NCBI GenBank assembly: GCA_964348085.1
Contig: CAYGBI010000006.1
Span: 1 to 64,000, forward strand
Direction: 5' to 3'
Origin: VXYL01 sp964348085
GTDB taxonomy: Bacteria > Pseudomonadota > Gammaproteobacteria > Pseudomonadales > Azotimanducaceae
DNA: 64,000 bases
Part shown: positions 42,160 to 51,639 of the stretch, one piece after another
Layout of the letters: every line of letters begins with the position of its first letter
How positions within the stretch are numbered: position 1 is the stretch's first letter
Position numbers and translations under genes: made by a program
Notes under the pieces: model-generated
The model's input: the letters and a program-made list of their open reading frames with translations, nothing else
Database searches by the model: none
What the model was told of the DNA's origin: nothing

Positions 42160-45100
42160 TTGTCGCCAGTAGTATTTCCGCCCGTCTTCACCGCCGCCCG
42201 CGGCATCGCTCTTCTCGCCACGGTGTGGCTAGTCGTTGCCTGCGCCCCACCCGAGGAAGACGGGCCGACGAGCGAACTCGTCGCCACCAACGACCGCGGC
42301 GTCGCGCTGATGGGCCGCTACGAATACGCCGAGGCCGAGACGGTGTTCGCCGATGTGGTCACGCGCGCCCCCGAGTGGCTGGACGCCCGTGTGAATCTGG
42401 CGATCGCCACCTTGAACCGGCAAAACGAAGGCGACGAACAACTGGCGTTGGACATTCTCGCCGAGGTGACGGCTGCGGACCCCACCCACCTTCGGGCGCT
42501 GTATACGAGCGCCATCTTGAAGCTCTATCTCGGCGACGCCCCGAGCGCAGCGGCGCTATTGCGGCGCGTGGTCGCTAGCGACCCCGAAGACGCCTACGCC
42601 GCGTACTTCTTGGGCCAAGCCCTTCTGCAGCAAGGCGACTACGGCCAAGCGGCCGAATGGCTGGTGAAAGCTGCGACCTTGGACCCGTATCTACGCAGCG
42701 CCTACTGGGCGGGGTCGCAAGCCCTGCGCCGCGTTGGCCGCGACGAGGAAGCCGGCCAACTGCTCGCCGACTATCAGCGCTTCGAGACCAACCCCGCAGC
42801 GCGCTTGGCCGGCTTCTCCTACACTCGCATGGGGCCGAAGGCTGCCGCCTTGGCGGCCAACCCCGTCACGCCGCCGGAGGTGGCCAAGCCGGAAGGTCCG
42901 CTGTTCGCGCAACGCCGGTCGATCACGGACTCGTCGGCGGCCGACCTCACGGTCACCAGCGCCGACCTCGACGGCGACGGCAGCCAAGAACTCGTGCTGA
43001 CCGGCGACCAAGTGCCCGTGGTACTGGCCTACCGCGAGCAAAGCTTCTCACCGACCGCGGACCACCCGTTCGCCTCAAGCGGTTCGTTAGGCAGTCCGCT
43101 CTGGGGAGACATCGACGACGACGGCCTGTTGGACGTCGTGCTGTGCCGGGAGGCCGGAGTGTTCATTCGCCACCAAGCGGCGCCCGGGGTGTGGGCGGAT
43201 GCGCTCACCCTCGGCGACGATCCCTGCACGGGCGGCGCGTTGTTCGACGCGGACCACGATGGCGACTTGGACGTGTTCACCGTCGGTGCCGACGGCAGCG
43301 AGCTGTTCAGCAACAACCGCGACGGCAGCTTCCGTCGCTTGGCCGAAGACATGGGCCTGCGTGGCGGCGACGGACGCCAAGTGCTGGTGGCGGACCTCGA
43401 CGGCGACCGGGACTTGGATATCGTCGTGCTGAACCGCACCCCGCCGCACGACGTTTGGCGCAACGACCGCACTTGGCGCTACGGGCCGTTCGCCGCCTTG
43501 GACGATTTCAAGGCGACTTCGCTGGCCGCGGCAGCAGTCGTGGACGCCGACGCCGACGGGCGCCCCGAGCTTTACGGTTTGACCAACGACGGCGGCATCG
43601 AGCGCTGGCAGCGCGACGGTGTCGCATGGTCGCGGGAATCTGTGGTCGGCGCGAGCGAGGGAGCGCCGAGAGCGCTCGACGTGGCGGACTTCGACGGCGA
43701 CGGGCGCCCGGAAATCCTGCGCGCACTGGCGAGCGGCTTCTCGGTCATCGACCCGCGCAGCGGCAAAGTCTTGGTCGAACACGCCGCTGCGAATCTCCAC
43801 ACCGCCGCCGCCGTCGCGCTGGAACCGGCCAGCGGACCCGCCGTGGTGGCGGCCACCGGGGACGGTCTCGCGCTATGGCCCCCCGGACCCGGTCGCCACG
43901 CTTTCATCGCATTGGCACCCACCGGCCGCAGCGAAGCCGATCAGATGCGTTCCAACGCCTCCGGCATCGGCACGCTGGTGAAAGTCCGCGCCGCGGGCCG
44001 TTGGAGCGTACTCCTCGCTATGGACGCCCACTCCGGCCCCGGCCAAAGCCTGCAACCGCTGAGCGTGGGTCTCGGCGGGCACCACCAAGCGGACTTCATC
44101 GCCGTCGAGTGGTCGGACGGCGTATCGCAAACCGAACTGGACTTGGCGGCCGGCCAACGCCACGTCATCGTCGAGACGCAGCGGCAACTCGCGAGCTGCC
44201 CGGTGTTCTTCGTCTGGGATGGCGACAAGTACCGCTTCGTCAGTGACGTGCTCGGCGGCGGCGCCTTGGGCTTCTTGGACACCCCCGGCAGCTACGTACC
44301 TGCCCGGCCGGTGGAGAGCTATTTGCTCGCCGGCGACGTCTTGGCCGCCCGGGACGGCCACTACCACATCAAGCTCACCGAACCCATGGAGGAGAACGCC
44401 TACTTGGATGCGGCACGGCTCACCGTGTACGACTTGCCGCCGCAGTGGTCGATGGCTTTGGACGAGCGGATGAGCGTCGCCGGACCGCCCGCGACCGGCC
44501 GCCCGATTTTCTACCGCCACTCGCAGTCGCCGGCGAGCGTAACCGCCGACGACGGCGCCGACGTGACCGCACTCGCCACAGAACTCGACCGGCGCGCCCC
44601 GTCGCCCGGCGCGTTGGACAAGCGCTTCATCGGCCTGTTGGCGGACGAGCAGACGCTGACGCTCGAGTTCGAGGCACCATTGCCGGCCGAGGGTGCCGTA
44701 CTCTTGGCAGACGGTTGGATCGAATACCCCTATTCGCAGACCGTGTTCGCCGCGTGGCAGGCTGGCCTCCGCTACCGGCCCGTCACCTTGGCGGCACGCG
44801 CCGGCGACGGCGACTGGCAGCCTGTGGCGGTGGAGTTCGGCTATCCGGCCGGGATGCCGCGCACCATGGCGTTGCCCCTCGACAACCTGCCAGCGGGCAC
44901 GCATGCGCTGCGGTTATCCTCCAACATGGAGATCTATTGGGATCGCCTGCGCGTGGTGCGTGAAGAACCCTTGGCCGTCGCCGCGACTGCGCTACGACCG
45001 GCCGCGGCGCGGGTGGCGCGCACCGGTTTCCCGAAACGCACCACCGGCAGTCAGCGCCTGCCGCACTACGATTATCACGACCGGTCCACATTCTGGGACG

Positions 45101-45417
45101 CCAAAGTGCCCCGCGGCTTCTACACCTCGCTCGGCGACGCAGACGAACTGGTGATGGACATCGACGGCGCACTGGCCATCATCGGCAGCGGCGAGGAGAT
45201 CCACTTGCAGTTCGCCGCGGTCGAACCGCCGCCGGCGAACCACCGTCGTTATTTCGCCGTCACCTTCCACGGCTGGGCGAAGGATATGGACCTGTACACG
45301 CTCGATGGCGAAACGGTGGGCCCGCTGCCGTCGCCCGACGCCTTGGACGAAGAGTTGGCGGCGCGACGCGACCGACTGCACGCGCGCTACAACCTGCGCT
45401 ACCAAGAAGGTCTCTGA
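42160..45417 (+). CDS. Large TPR + FG-GAP (CRTAC1-like) lipoprotein
   Basis: 1085 residues, TTG start supported by AGGAG eight bases upstream. The signal ends in WLVVACAPPEED, a lipobox. Residues 40-220 are TPR units; about 250-560 are FG-GAP/VCBS blades with calcium-loop motifs (SADLDGDGSQE, LWGDIDDDGLLD, LFDADHDGDLDVF, VADLDGDRDLDI). An ASPIC/UnbV-like part (GTLVKVRAAGRWSV...VEWSDG) follows. The last 400 residues are a beta-rich module beginning CPVFFVWDGDKYRFVSDVLGG, seen in other long proteins of this class. Function unknown; expected on the periplasmic face of a membrane. Next gene 9 bases on. Confidence 0.8.
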   Translation: MSPVVFPPVFTAARGIALLATVWLVVACAPPEEDGPTSELVATNDRGVALMGRYEYAEAETVFADVVTRAPEWLDARVNLAIATLNRQNEGDEQLALDILAEVTAADPTHLRALYTSAILKLYLGDAPSAAALLRRVVASDPEDAYAAYFLGQALLQQGDYGQAAEWLVKAATLDPYLRSAYWAGSQALRRVGRDEEAGQLLADYQRFETNPAARLAGFSYTRMGPKAAALAANPVTPPEVAKPEGPLFAQRRSITDSSAADLTVTSADLDGDGSQELVLTGDQVPVVLAYREQSFSPTADHPFASSGSLGSPLWGDIDDDGLLDVVLCREAGVFIRHQAAPGVWADALTLGDDPCTGGALFDADHDGDLDVFTVGADGSELFSNNRDGSFRRLAEDMGLRGGDGRQVLVADLDGDRDLDIVVLNRTPPHDVWRNDRTWRYGPFAALDDFKATSLAAAAVVDADADGRPELYGLTNDGGIERWQRDGVAWSRESVVGASEGAPRALDVADFDGDGRPEILRALASGFSVIDPRSGKVLVEHAAANLHTAAAVALEPASGPAVVAATGDGLALWPPGPGRHAFIALAPTGRSEADQMRSNASGIGTLVKVRAAGRWSVLLAMDAHSGPGQSLQPLSVGLGGHHQADFIAVEWSDGVSQTELDLAAGQRHVIVETQRQLASCPVFFVWDGDKYRFVSDVLGGGALGFLDTPGSYVPARPVESYLLAGDVLAARDGHYHIKLTEPMEENAYLDAARLTVYDLPPQWSMALDERMSVAGPPATGRPIFYRHSQSPASVTADDGADVTALATELDRRAPSPGALDKRFIGLLADEQTLTLEFEAPLPAEGAVLLADGWIEYPYSQTVFAAWQAGLRYRPVTLAARAGDGDWQPVAVEFGYPAGMPRTMALPLDNLPAGTHALRLSSNMEIYWDRLRVVREEPLAVAATALRPAAARVARTGFPKRTTGSQRLPHYDYHDRSTFWDAKVPRGFYTSLGDADELVMDIDGALAIIGSGEEIHLQFAAVEPPPANHRRYFAVTFHGWAKDMDLYTLDGETVGPLPSPDALDEELAARRDRLHARYNLRYQEGL

Positions 45418-45426
45418 GGGTTACCG

Positions 45427-48147
45427 ATGACCGCGCCACGTCCGGTCGTCGGACCGGGGCTGCGCAAGCTGCTGCTCGTGGTCTTGGTGCTGTTCGCGCT
45501 GTTGGTGATCAATTCCGCCTACCTGGGGGCGGTCACTTGGCGGCAGTGGTGGAGCGGCGCGGTGTTGGAGGACGCGCTATACCAGTCGATGTTCCTGCTG
45601 CACTTGGCACTCGGGCTCGCCATCGTGGTGCCGGTGCTGTGCTACGGCGTCCTGCACCTCAGGCGCGCGATTCACCGCCCCAACCGGTTGGCGGTGCGCT
45701 TGGGCGTCGCGCTCTTCGCCTGCGTCATCGTTCTCCTCGTCACCGGCATCGCACTCACCCGGGGCGTGCCGATGGTGGAACTGCGCAATCCGGCGGCGCG
45801 CTCGGTCGCCTATTGGGCGCACATCGCAACACCGCTCTTGGTCTGCTGGCTGTTCGTCCTGCATCGTCTGGCCGGACGCGCGATCCGCTGGTCGGCGGGG
45901 GCTGGAATCGCCACGCTGGCGATCATACTCAGCACCGCGGGTTTGTGGTTCGCCGGGCGCGACGCCGAAGCGCCCAAGGGCGACGCCGACTTCTCACCGT
46001 CCTTGGCGCGCACCAAGAGCGGCGAACTCATCGACCCGAAACACCTGATGCGCGACGAGCACTGCGCCGGTTGCCACGTCGACGCTCACCAAGGCTGGCA
46101 ATACAGCGCCCACCGGTTCGCATCCTTCAACAATCCCGCCTATCTCTTTTCGGTACGCAATACCCGCCGCGCCGTCCTTGAGCGCGACGGCACCGTGGCG
46201 GCGTCCCGATTTTGCGCCGGCTGCCACGACCCGGCGCCGCTCTTCAGCGGCCGTTTCGACGACCCGTCATTCGACGACGAAAACGACCCGACCGCCGACG
46301 CCGGCATCGGCTGCGTCGCCTGTCACGCCATCGAGGCGGTGGGCGTGCGCGGCAACGCCGATTACGTGATCGGCGCGCCCGAGCGTTATCCCTTCTCCTT
46401 TGCCGACCACGCGGCGCTGCGTTGGGTCAACGGCTTTCTCATCAAGGCGAAGCCGGCGCTGCACAAGCGCACGTTCCTGAAACCCCTGCACAAGACCGAG
46501 GAGTTCTGCGGCACCTGCCACAAAGTGCATTTGCCGGAAGCGTTGAACCAATACCGCTGGCTGCGCGGCCAAAACCACTACGACTCATTCCTCTTGAGCG
46601 GCGTGTCCGGCCACGGGGTGGCCAGTTTCTACTATCCGCGCAAGGCGGAGGAGAACTGCAACGGCTGCCACATGCCGCTTGCCGCCTCCGACGATTTCGC
46701 CGCCCGCCACAACGACGCAAGCGGCGCGTTGACCGTGCATGGCCACGGTTTCCCATCGGCGAACACCGCACTCGGCCACTTGCTCGGCTTTCCCGACCGC
46801 GTGAACGAACGGCACCGCGAGTTTCTGGAGGGATCGCTGCGGGTGGACATCTTCGCGGTTCACGCCGGCGGCGACATCGACGCGCCGGCGCAAGCCCCGT
46901 TGCGTCCGCAAGTGCCGACCCTCCGCCCGGGAGGCGAGTACCTGTTCGATGTCGTGATTCGCACGCTCAAGCTCGGCCACCTGTTCACCGAAGGCACCTC
47001 CGACTCCAACGAGGTGTGGCTCGAGCTGACCGCCAAGAGCGGCGAGCGGGTGATCGGCGTCAGCGGCGGCCTGAGCCCGGACGATGCGTCCGTAGACCCG
47101 TGGTCGCACTTCGTCAACGCCTATGTGCTCGACCGGGACGGCAACCGCATCGACCGGCGCAACGCGGAGGACATCTTCACCCGCCTTTACAATCACCAGA
47201 TTCCACCCGGCGCCGCCGCCACGGCGCACTATCGACTGCGGTTGCCGAGCGAAATCGCGGGCCCCTTGGAACTGACCGCTAGGCTGCGCTATCGCAAGTT
47301 CGACACCATCTATCTGCGCCACTTCCAAGGCGATGCGTTCGCCGGCAATGACCTGCCCATCGTCACCATCGCAACGGATACGGTCATCTTCGAGGTAGGC
47401 GCGGTCGACGGGACGAACTCGGCCGACGCTCCCGACATCCCGACTTGGCGGCGCTGGAACGACTACGGCATCGGCTTGCTGGCGAAGCCGGACCGCGGCG
47501 CGTTGAAGCAAGCCGAGGCGGCTTTTCGCCAAGTGGCGAATCTCGGTCGCGCCGAAGGCGACCTCAACCTAGCGCGCGTATTCCTTCGCGAAGGCCGCTT
47601 GGCCGAGGCGGCCGACGCCCTGCGACGAGCCGCCCGCGACGGCGCCTACCCGTGGTCGGTCGCTTGGTTCGGCGCCCAAGTGGACAAGCAGAACGGCGAA
47701 CTCGACGCGGCGATCGACGCCCTCTTGGCGCTAAGGGACACCCACTTCGACGAGGCGAGACGCCGCGGCTTCGACTTCTCCCGCGACTATCGGCTGCTCA
47801 ACACGCTTGGCGAAACGGTCTTCGAACGCGCCAAGCTCGAAGCCAACCCGGCGCGCCAAGCCGCTTGGCTGAACGCTGCCGTCGCGCACTATCAGGCGGC
47901 ACTCGATCAAGACCCGGAGAACGCCACCGCGCACTACGGCCTCGCCCAAGTGTACGCGCGCCTCGATCGGCCCGACGACGACCGCCGCCACCGGCGCTTG
48001 CACGAGCGCTACCGTCCCGACGACAACGCCCAAGACCGAGCGGTCGCCGCGGCGCGCCGCTCGGACCCCGCCGCCAACCACGCCGCCGCGGCCGTCGTGG
48101 TCTACGACTTGCAGCGCCCCGGCGCCTACGGATTGCCGAGTGACTGA
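45427..48147 (+). CDS. Membrane-anchored pentaheme cytochrome c fused to TPR repeats
   Basis: 906 residues. The N-terminal 175 residues hold several membrane spans (LRKLLLVVLVLFALLVINSAYL, MFLLHLALGLAIVVPVLCYG and others) like a small quinol- or heme-b-type anchor. Five CXXCH heme-c sites follow, at about residues 213 (CAGCH), 263 (CAGCH), 296 (CVACH), 361 (CGTCH) and 411 (CNGCH). A beta-rich region follows, and TPR units from about 690 (EAAFRQVANLGRAEGDLNLARVF). The heme part has the spacing style of cytochrome c554-like proteins. It could pass electrons from the quinone pool to periplasmic partners. It overlaps the next CRTAC1 gene by eight bases. Confidence 0.85.
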   Translation: MTAPRPVVGPGLRKLLLVVLVLFALLVINSAYLGAVTWRQWWSGAVLEDALYQSMFLLHLALGLAIVVPVLCYGVLHLRRAIHRPNRLAVRLGVALFACVIVLLVTGIALTRGVPMVELRNPAARSVAYWAHIATPLLVCWLFVLHRLAGRAIRWSAGAGIATLAIILSTAGLWFAGRDAEAPKGDADFSPSLARTKSGELIDPKHLMRDEHCAGCHVDAHQGWQYSAHRFASFNNPAYLFSVRNTRRAVLERDGTVAASRFCAGCHDPAPLFSGRFDDPSFDDENDPTADAGIGCVACHAIEAVGVRGNADYVIGAPERYPFSFADHAALRWVNGFLIKAKPALHKRTFLKPLHKTEEFCGTCHKVHLPEALNQYRWLRGQNHYDSFLLSGVSGHGVASFYYPRKAEENCNGCHMPLAASDDFAARHNDASGALTVHGHGFPSANTALGHLLGFPDRVNERHREFLEGSLRVDIFAVHAGGDIDAPAQAPLRPQVPTLRPGGEYLFDVVIRTLKLGHLFTEGTSDSNEVWLELTAKSGERVIGVSGGLSPDDASVDPWSHFVNAYVLDRDGNRIDRRNAEDIFTRLYNHQIPPGAAATAHYRLRLPSEIAGPLELTARLRYRKFDTIYLRHFQGDAFAGNDLPIVTIATDTVIFEVGAVDGTNSADAPDIPTWRRWNDYGIGLLAKPDRGALKQAEAAFRQVANLGRAEGDLNLARVFLREGRLAEAADALRRAARDGAYPWSVAWFGAQVDKQNGELDAAIDALLALRDTHFDEARRRGFDFSRDYRLLNTLGETVFERAKLEANPARQAAWLNAAVAHYQAALDQDPENATAHYGLAQVYARLDRPDDDRRHRRLHERYRPDDNAQDRAVAAARRSDPAANHAAAAVVVYDLQRPGAYGLPSD

Positions 48148-49975
48148 CGCCGAACACCCTCGCCGAGGGGCCGACGCCCGCGGCGAAGCGCGCATCCGAC
48201 GGGCGTTGAAGTGGTCCGCCGCCGTGCTCGGACTGATCGCCGCCGGCGTGGTCGCCTCGCTGCTGCTACGCGAAGAGCGGCCAGCGGAGCAACCCGCCGC
48301 CGAACACCTCCCGGTCGGACCAAGCGTGCCGACAACCACCATCGCGGCGCCCGTCATTCCATACACCGATGTGACGGATGAAGCCGGCGTCGACTTCGTG
48401 CATCAGACCGGCGGCTACGGCGAACGGCTGTTGCCCGAGGCGATGGGCGGCGGGGTGGCGTTCTTCGATTACGACAACGACGGCGACCAAGACCTCCTGC
48501 TGGTCAACTCCGACCACTGGCCGTGGCGGCCACGCGCGGGCGATGCCCCGACATCGCGGCTGTACCGCAACCGCGGAGACGGCACCTTCGACGACGTGTC
48601 CGTCGCCACCGGCATGGCGGTCCGCGCCTATGGCATGGGCGTCGCGGCCGGCGATTACGACGGCGATGGGTTCACCGACGTGTTGTTCACCGCGGTGGGC
48701 GGCAACCGGCTGTTGCGCAACGACGCCGGCAAGCGATTCCTCGACGAGACCGCAACCGCCGGCGTCGCCGGCGGCGAAGATGCTTGGAGCACCAGCGCCG
48801 CCTTTTTCGACTACGACGGCGACGGCGACTTAGACCTCTTCGTCTGCGACTACGTCGCTTGGTCCGCCGACATCGATCGCGCCGTGGACTTCCGCCTGAC
48901 CGGCATCGGCCGCGCCTTCGGCCCGCCGACGGACTTCGCCGGCACGGACTCCACGCTGTATCGCAACGACGGCGGCACATTCACCGACGTCACCGCCGAG
49001 GCCGGGGTCGAAGTCGCCAATGCGGCCACCGGCACGCCGGTCGGCAAGGCCTTGGCCGTGCTGCCGGTGGACGTGAACGGAGACGGCTGGCTGGACCTCG
49101 TCGTCGCCAACGACACGGTGCGCAACTTCCTGTTCCTCAACCAAGGCGATGGCCGTTTCGTCGAGTCGGGCATCGACGCCGGCCTCGCCTTCGACACCAC
49201 CGGCAGCGCCACCGGCGCCATGGGCATCGACGCCGCCTACTACGACAACGACGACAAGCTCGCCATCGCCATCGGCAACTTCGCCAACGAGATGTCGTCC
49301 TTCTACGTCGCTCGGCCCGGCGAGAGCGTGTTCAGCGACGACGCCATCGTCACCGGCGTCGGCCCGCCGAGCCGACGGGCGCTGACCTTTGGCCTCGTGT
49401 TCTTGGACGCCGACTTGGACGGACGCTTGGACATGCTCGCCGCCAACGGCCATGTGGAACCGGCGATCAGCCGCGTGCAGGCGAGCCAAAGCTACGCCCA
49501 AAACGCACAACTCTTCTGGCACTGCGGGGCGGACTGCCGGCGACGCTACTTGCTGGCGGACGGCGGCGACCTAGCGAACCCCTTGGTCGGCCGCGGCGCC
49601 GCGTACGCGGATATCGACGGCGACGGCGACTTGGACGTGGCGCTCACGCAAACCGGCGGCAGAGCCGTGCTCTTGCGCAATGACCAAGCATTCGGCCACC
49701 GTTGGGCGCGGTTCGCCTTGCGCGGCCAACCGCCCAATCGACACGCCATCGGCGCTACCGTGACGCTCAGCGCGGGGGGCGCGACCCAAACGCGCACCGT
49801 CATGCCGGCGCGCAGCTACCTATCGCAAGTGGAATTGCCGGTGACCTTCGGCCTCGGCGATACGCAACGAATCGACAGCGTCGCCGTGCGCTGGCCGAAC
49901 GGCGACACCGAACGCTGGTACGACTTGGCAACTTCCCGCCTGCATACGCTCGAGGCCGGCACCGGCTCACGCTGA
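48140..49975 (+). CDS. CRTAC1 family protein (FG-GAP + ASPIC/UnbV), membrane-anchored
   Basis: 611 residues. One N-terminal membrane segment (KWSAAVLGLIAAGVVASLLL), then a seven-blade-type FG-GAP propeller with repeated acidic loops (FFDYDNDGDQDLL, AAGDYDGDGFTDVL, FFDYDGDGDLDLF, PVDVNGDGWLDLV, FLDADLDGRLDM, YADIDGDGDLDVAL). The C-terminal ASPIC/UnbV domain reads AIGATVTLSAGG...ARSYLSQVELPVTFGLGDTQ...VAVRWPNG. Family members are exported and named after human cartilage acidic protein 1; bacterial function is unknown. Overlap with the cytochrome gene suggests a joint complex. Confidence 0.85.
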   Translation: MTDAEHPRRGADARGEARIRRALKWSAAVLGLIAAGVVASLLLREERPAEQPAAEHLPVGPSVPTTTIAAPVIPYTDVTDEAGVDFVHQTGGYGERLLPEAMGGGVAFFDYDNDGDQDLLLVNSDHWPWRPRAGDAPTSRLYRNRGDGTFDDVSVATGMAVRAYGMGVAAGDYDGDGFTDVLFTAVGGNRLLRNDAGKRFLDETATAGVAGGEDAWSTSAAFFDYDGDGDLDLFVCDYVAWSADIDRAVDFRLTGIGRAFGPPTDFAGTDSTLYRNDGGTFTDVTAEAGVEVANAATGTPVGKALAVLPVDVNGDGWLDLVVANDTVRNFLFLNQGDGRFVESGIDAGLAFDTTGSATGAMGIDAAYYDNDDKLAIAIGNFANEMSSFYVARPGESVFSDDAIVTGVGPPSRRALTFGLVFLDADLDGRLDMLAANGHVEPAISRVQASQSYAQNAQLFWHCGADCRRRYLLADGGDLANPLVGRGAAYADIDGDGDLDVALTQTGGRAVLLRNDQAFGHRWARFALRGQPPNRHAIGATVTLSAGGATQTRTVMPARSYLSQVELPVTFGLGDTQRIDSVAVRWPNGDTERWYDLATSRLHTLEAGTGSR

Positions 49976-50001
49976 CGTAGCGAGGTCATGCCGGCAGGCG
50001 A

Positions 50002-51639
50002 TCAAGGCGACGCGCCTGCGCCTTGCCGCAGTTGCCAAGTCGCACCGACCGCAAAGTCGCCGAACGCTTCCACCTCGCCGCCTGGCCAGCGCACGGTGAC
50101 GCTGTCCACCCGCTCGGCGTCGCCGACGCCGAAATGCACGCGGGGGTCGTTGGATGCGAAAAAGCTCGCCGCCGGCTGCACGTCGCGCTGCCGGCGCGAG
50201 GCGCCGACGCCAATCGATACGGTCGCGCCATGCGCATCGCGTCCGGCCTTCCCGAGTACGCGAAAGCGCACCCAGTTGCCGCGCCCGGGGGCGCGATTCC
50301 TCAACAAGTACGCCGGGCCGTCGCGATTCGCCACCAGCATGTCCAACCCGCCGTCGTCGTCCACATCGCCAACCGCCAAGCCGCGACTGGTATGCACTAG
50401 CGGCGCTTGGACGCCACCAGCAGGGCCCGATTCGTCGAAACGGATGATCGGGCCAGGTCGCCCGCGATAGAAGACGTTGGGTTCGGCGAACGCGTCGGGC
50501 ACGGCCGAAGGATCGCCGTCCACCTTGCCGTTGGCCTGGTAGAGATCCAGCACGCCGTCGTTGTCGAAGTCGGCGAGCGCGACGCCGAAGCGCGTGTAGC
50601 GACCACTGCCCGCTCCTAGGCCCACTGGCGCGGTGACATCAACGAACCACTCTCCCTCGTTGCGGAAGAACGAATCCGTCTCGCCCTCGAAGTTGACCAC
50701 CAACAGGTCGGTGTCACCGTCGTCGTCCACATCCGCCGCGGCGACCCCCATGCCGGCCTTGGTGATCCCGTGCTCGTCCACGGCGCAGCCCCACGCGGCG
50801 GCTTCATCCGTGAACCGCAGGTCGCCTTGATTGAGCCAAAGCTGGTTGACATTTCGGTCGTTGGCGACGAAGACGTCGGTGAGGCCGTCCGAGTTGAAGT
50901 CCGCGCCCACCACGCCTAGGCCGTTGCCGTAGGCCGTGTTGATGCCGGCCGCCACGGTGATGTCGGTGAACGTGCCGTCGCCGTTGTTGCGGAACAGTCG
51001 ATCGGGCGCCGGGGCGGCATAGGTCGTGGGCGCACAATAGGTCGGCTTGCCGCGGTAGTGGCAGTCCCGCTCGATGGCCGGGTGCCAGTTCACGTAGTTG
51101 ACCAAGAAGATATCCAAGTCGTCGTCGGCGTCGAGGTCGAGAAACGCCGCCGCGCTACCCCATCCCGGATCGGCGACGCCGGCCGCCACGGCGACATTCT
51201 CGAATACGCCGCTGCCGTCGTTTCTGAGTAGCGCGTTGGCGCCGTAGTTGGTGACATACAGATCGATGTCGCCGTCGTTGTCGTAGTCGCCGGCGGCGAC
51301 GCCCATGCCGTAGCCGGTGTCATGGCCGTCGGCGATGTCCGTCGCCTCGTCGAAGTACCCGTCGCCACGGTTCAAGTACAGGCGGTTGCCCTCCACCGGC
51401 GCACCGTCCAAGCGGCCGCTTTGTACGAGGTAAGCGTCGAGGTCGCCGTCGCCGTCGAGATCCGCGAGCGCCGCCCCGCCGCCGAGGATGTCCGGCAGTT
51501 GCGGCGTGCCCGAGAAACCGGAGCGATGGTGAAAGTCGATGCCGCGCGAACGGGCTTGTTCCTCGAACCAAGGCGGCTCGCCGCCGCAGCCGCCGAGCGC
51601 GAGCATCATCAAGAGCGGCGAACAGCGCGCGGCGATCAT
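50002..51639 (-). CDS. CRTAC1 family lipoprotein (FG-GAP + ASPIC/UnbV), paralogue 1
   Basis: 545 residues. The signal peptide SPLLMMLALGGCGGEP ends in a lipobox (LGGC). PPWFEEQARSRGIDFHHRSG is followed by propeller loops (LADLDGDGDLDAYLV, AGDYDNDGDIDLYVTNYGANALL, DLDADDDLDIFLVNYVNW, ADFNSDGLTDVF) and the ASPIC/UnbV end GATVSIGVGASRR...PRVHFGVGDAERVDSVTVRWPGG. Co-operonic with the TPR lipoprotein upstream, whose stop overlaps its start by four bases. The pair is the mirror of 59350-62419. Confidence 0.85.
   Translation of the reverse strand: MIAARCSPLLMMLALGGCGGEPPWFEEQARSRGIDFHHRSGFSGTPQLPDILGGGAALADLDGDGDLDAYLVQSGRLDGAPVEGNRLYLNRGDGYFDEATDIADGHDTGYGMGVAAGDYDNDGDIDLYVTNYGANALLRNDGSGVFENVAVAAGVADPGWGSAAAFLDLDADDDLDIFLVNYVNWHPAIERDCHYRGKPTYCAPTTYAAPAPDRLFRNNGDGTFTDITVAAGINTAYGNGLGVVGADFNSDGLTDVFVANDRNVNQLWLNQGDLRFTDEAAAWGCAVDEHGITKAGMGVAAADVDDDGDTDLLVVNFEGETDSFFRNEGEWFVDVTAPVGLGAGSGRYTRFGVALADFDNDGVLDLYQANGKVDGDPSAVPDAFAEPNVFYRGRPGPIIRFDESGPAGGVQAPLVHTSRGLAVGDVDDDGGLDMLVANRDGPAYLLRNRAPGRGNWVRFRVLGKAGRDAHGATVSIGVGASRRQRDVQPAASFFASNDPRVHFGVGDAERVDSVTVRWPGGEVEAFGDFAVGATWQLRQGAGASP

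Noticed and set aside
42657..44246. Long arginine-rich frame inside the large CRTAC1 gene
   Set aside because: A +1 shadow of the real gene; arginine/proline/alanine-rich composition is typical of GC-rich out-of-frame translation.
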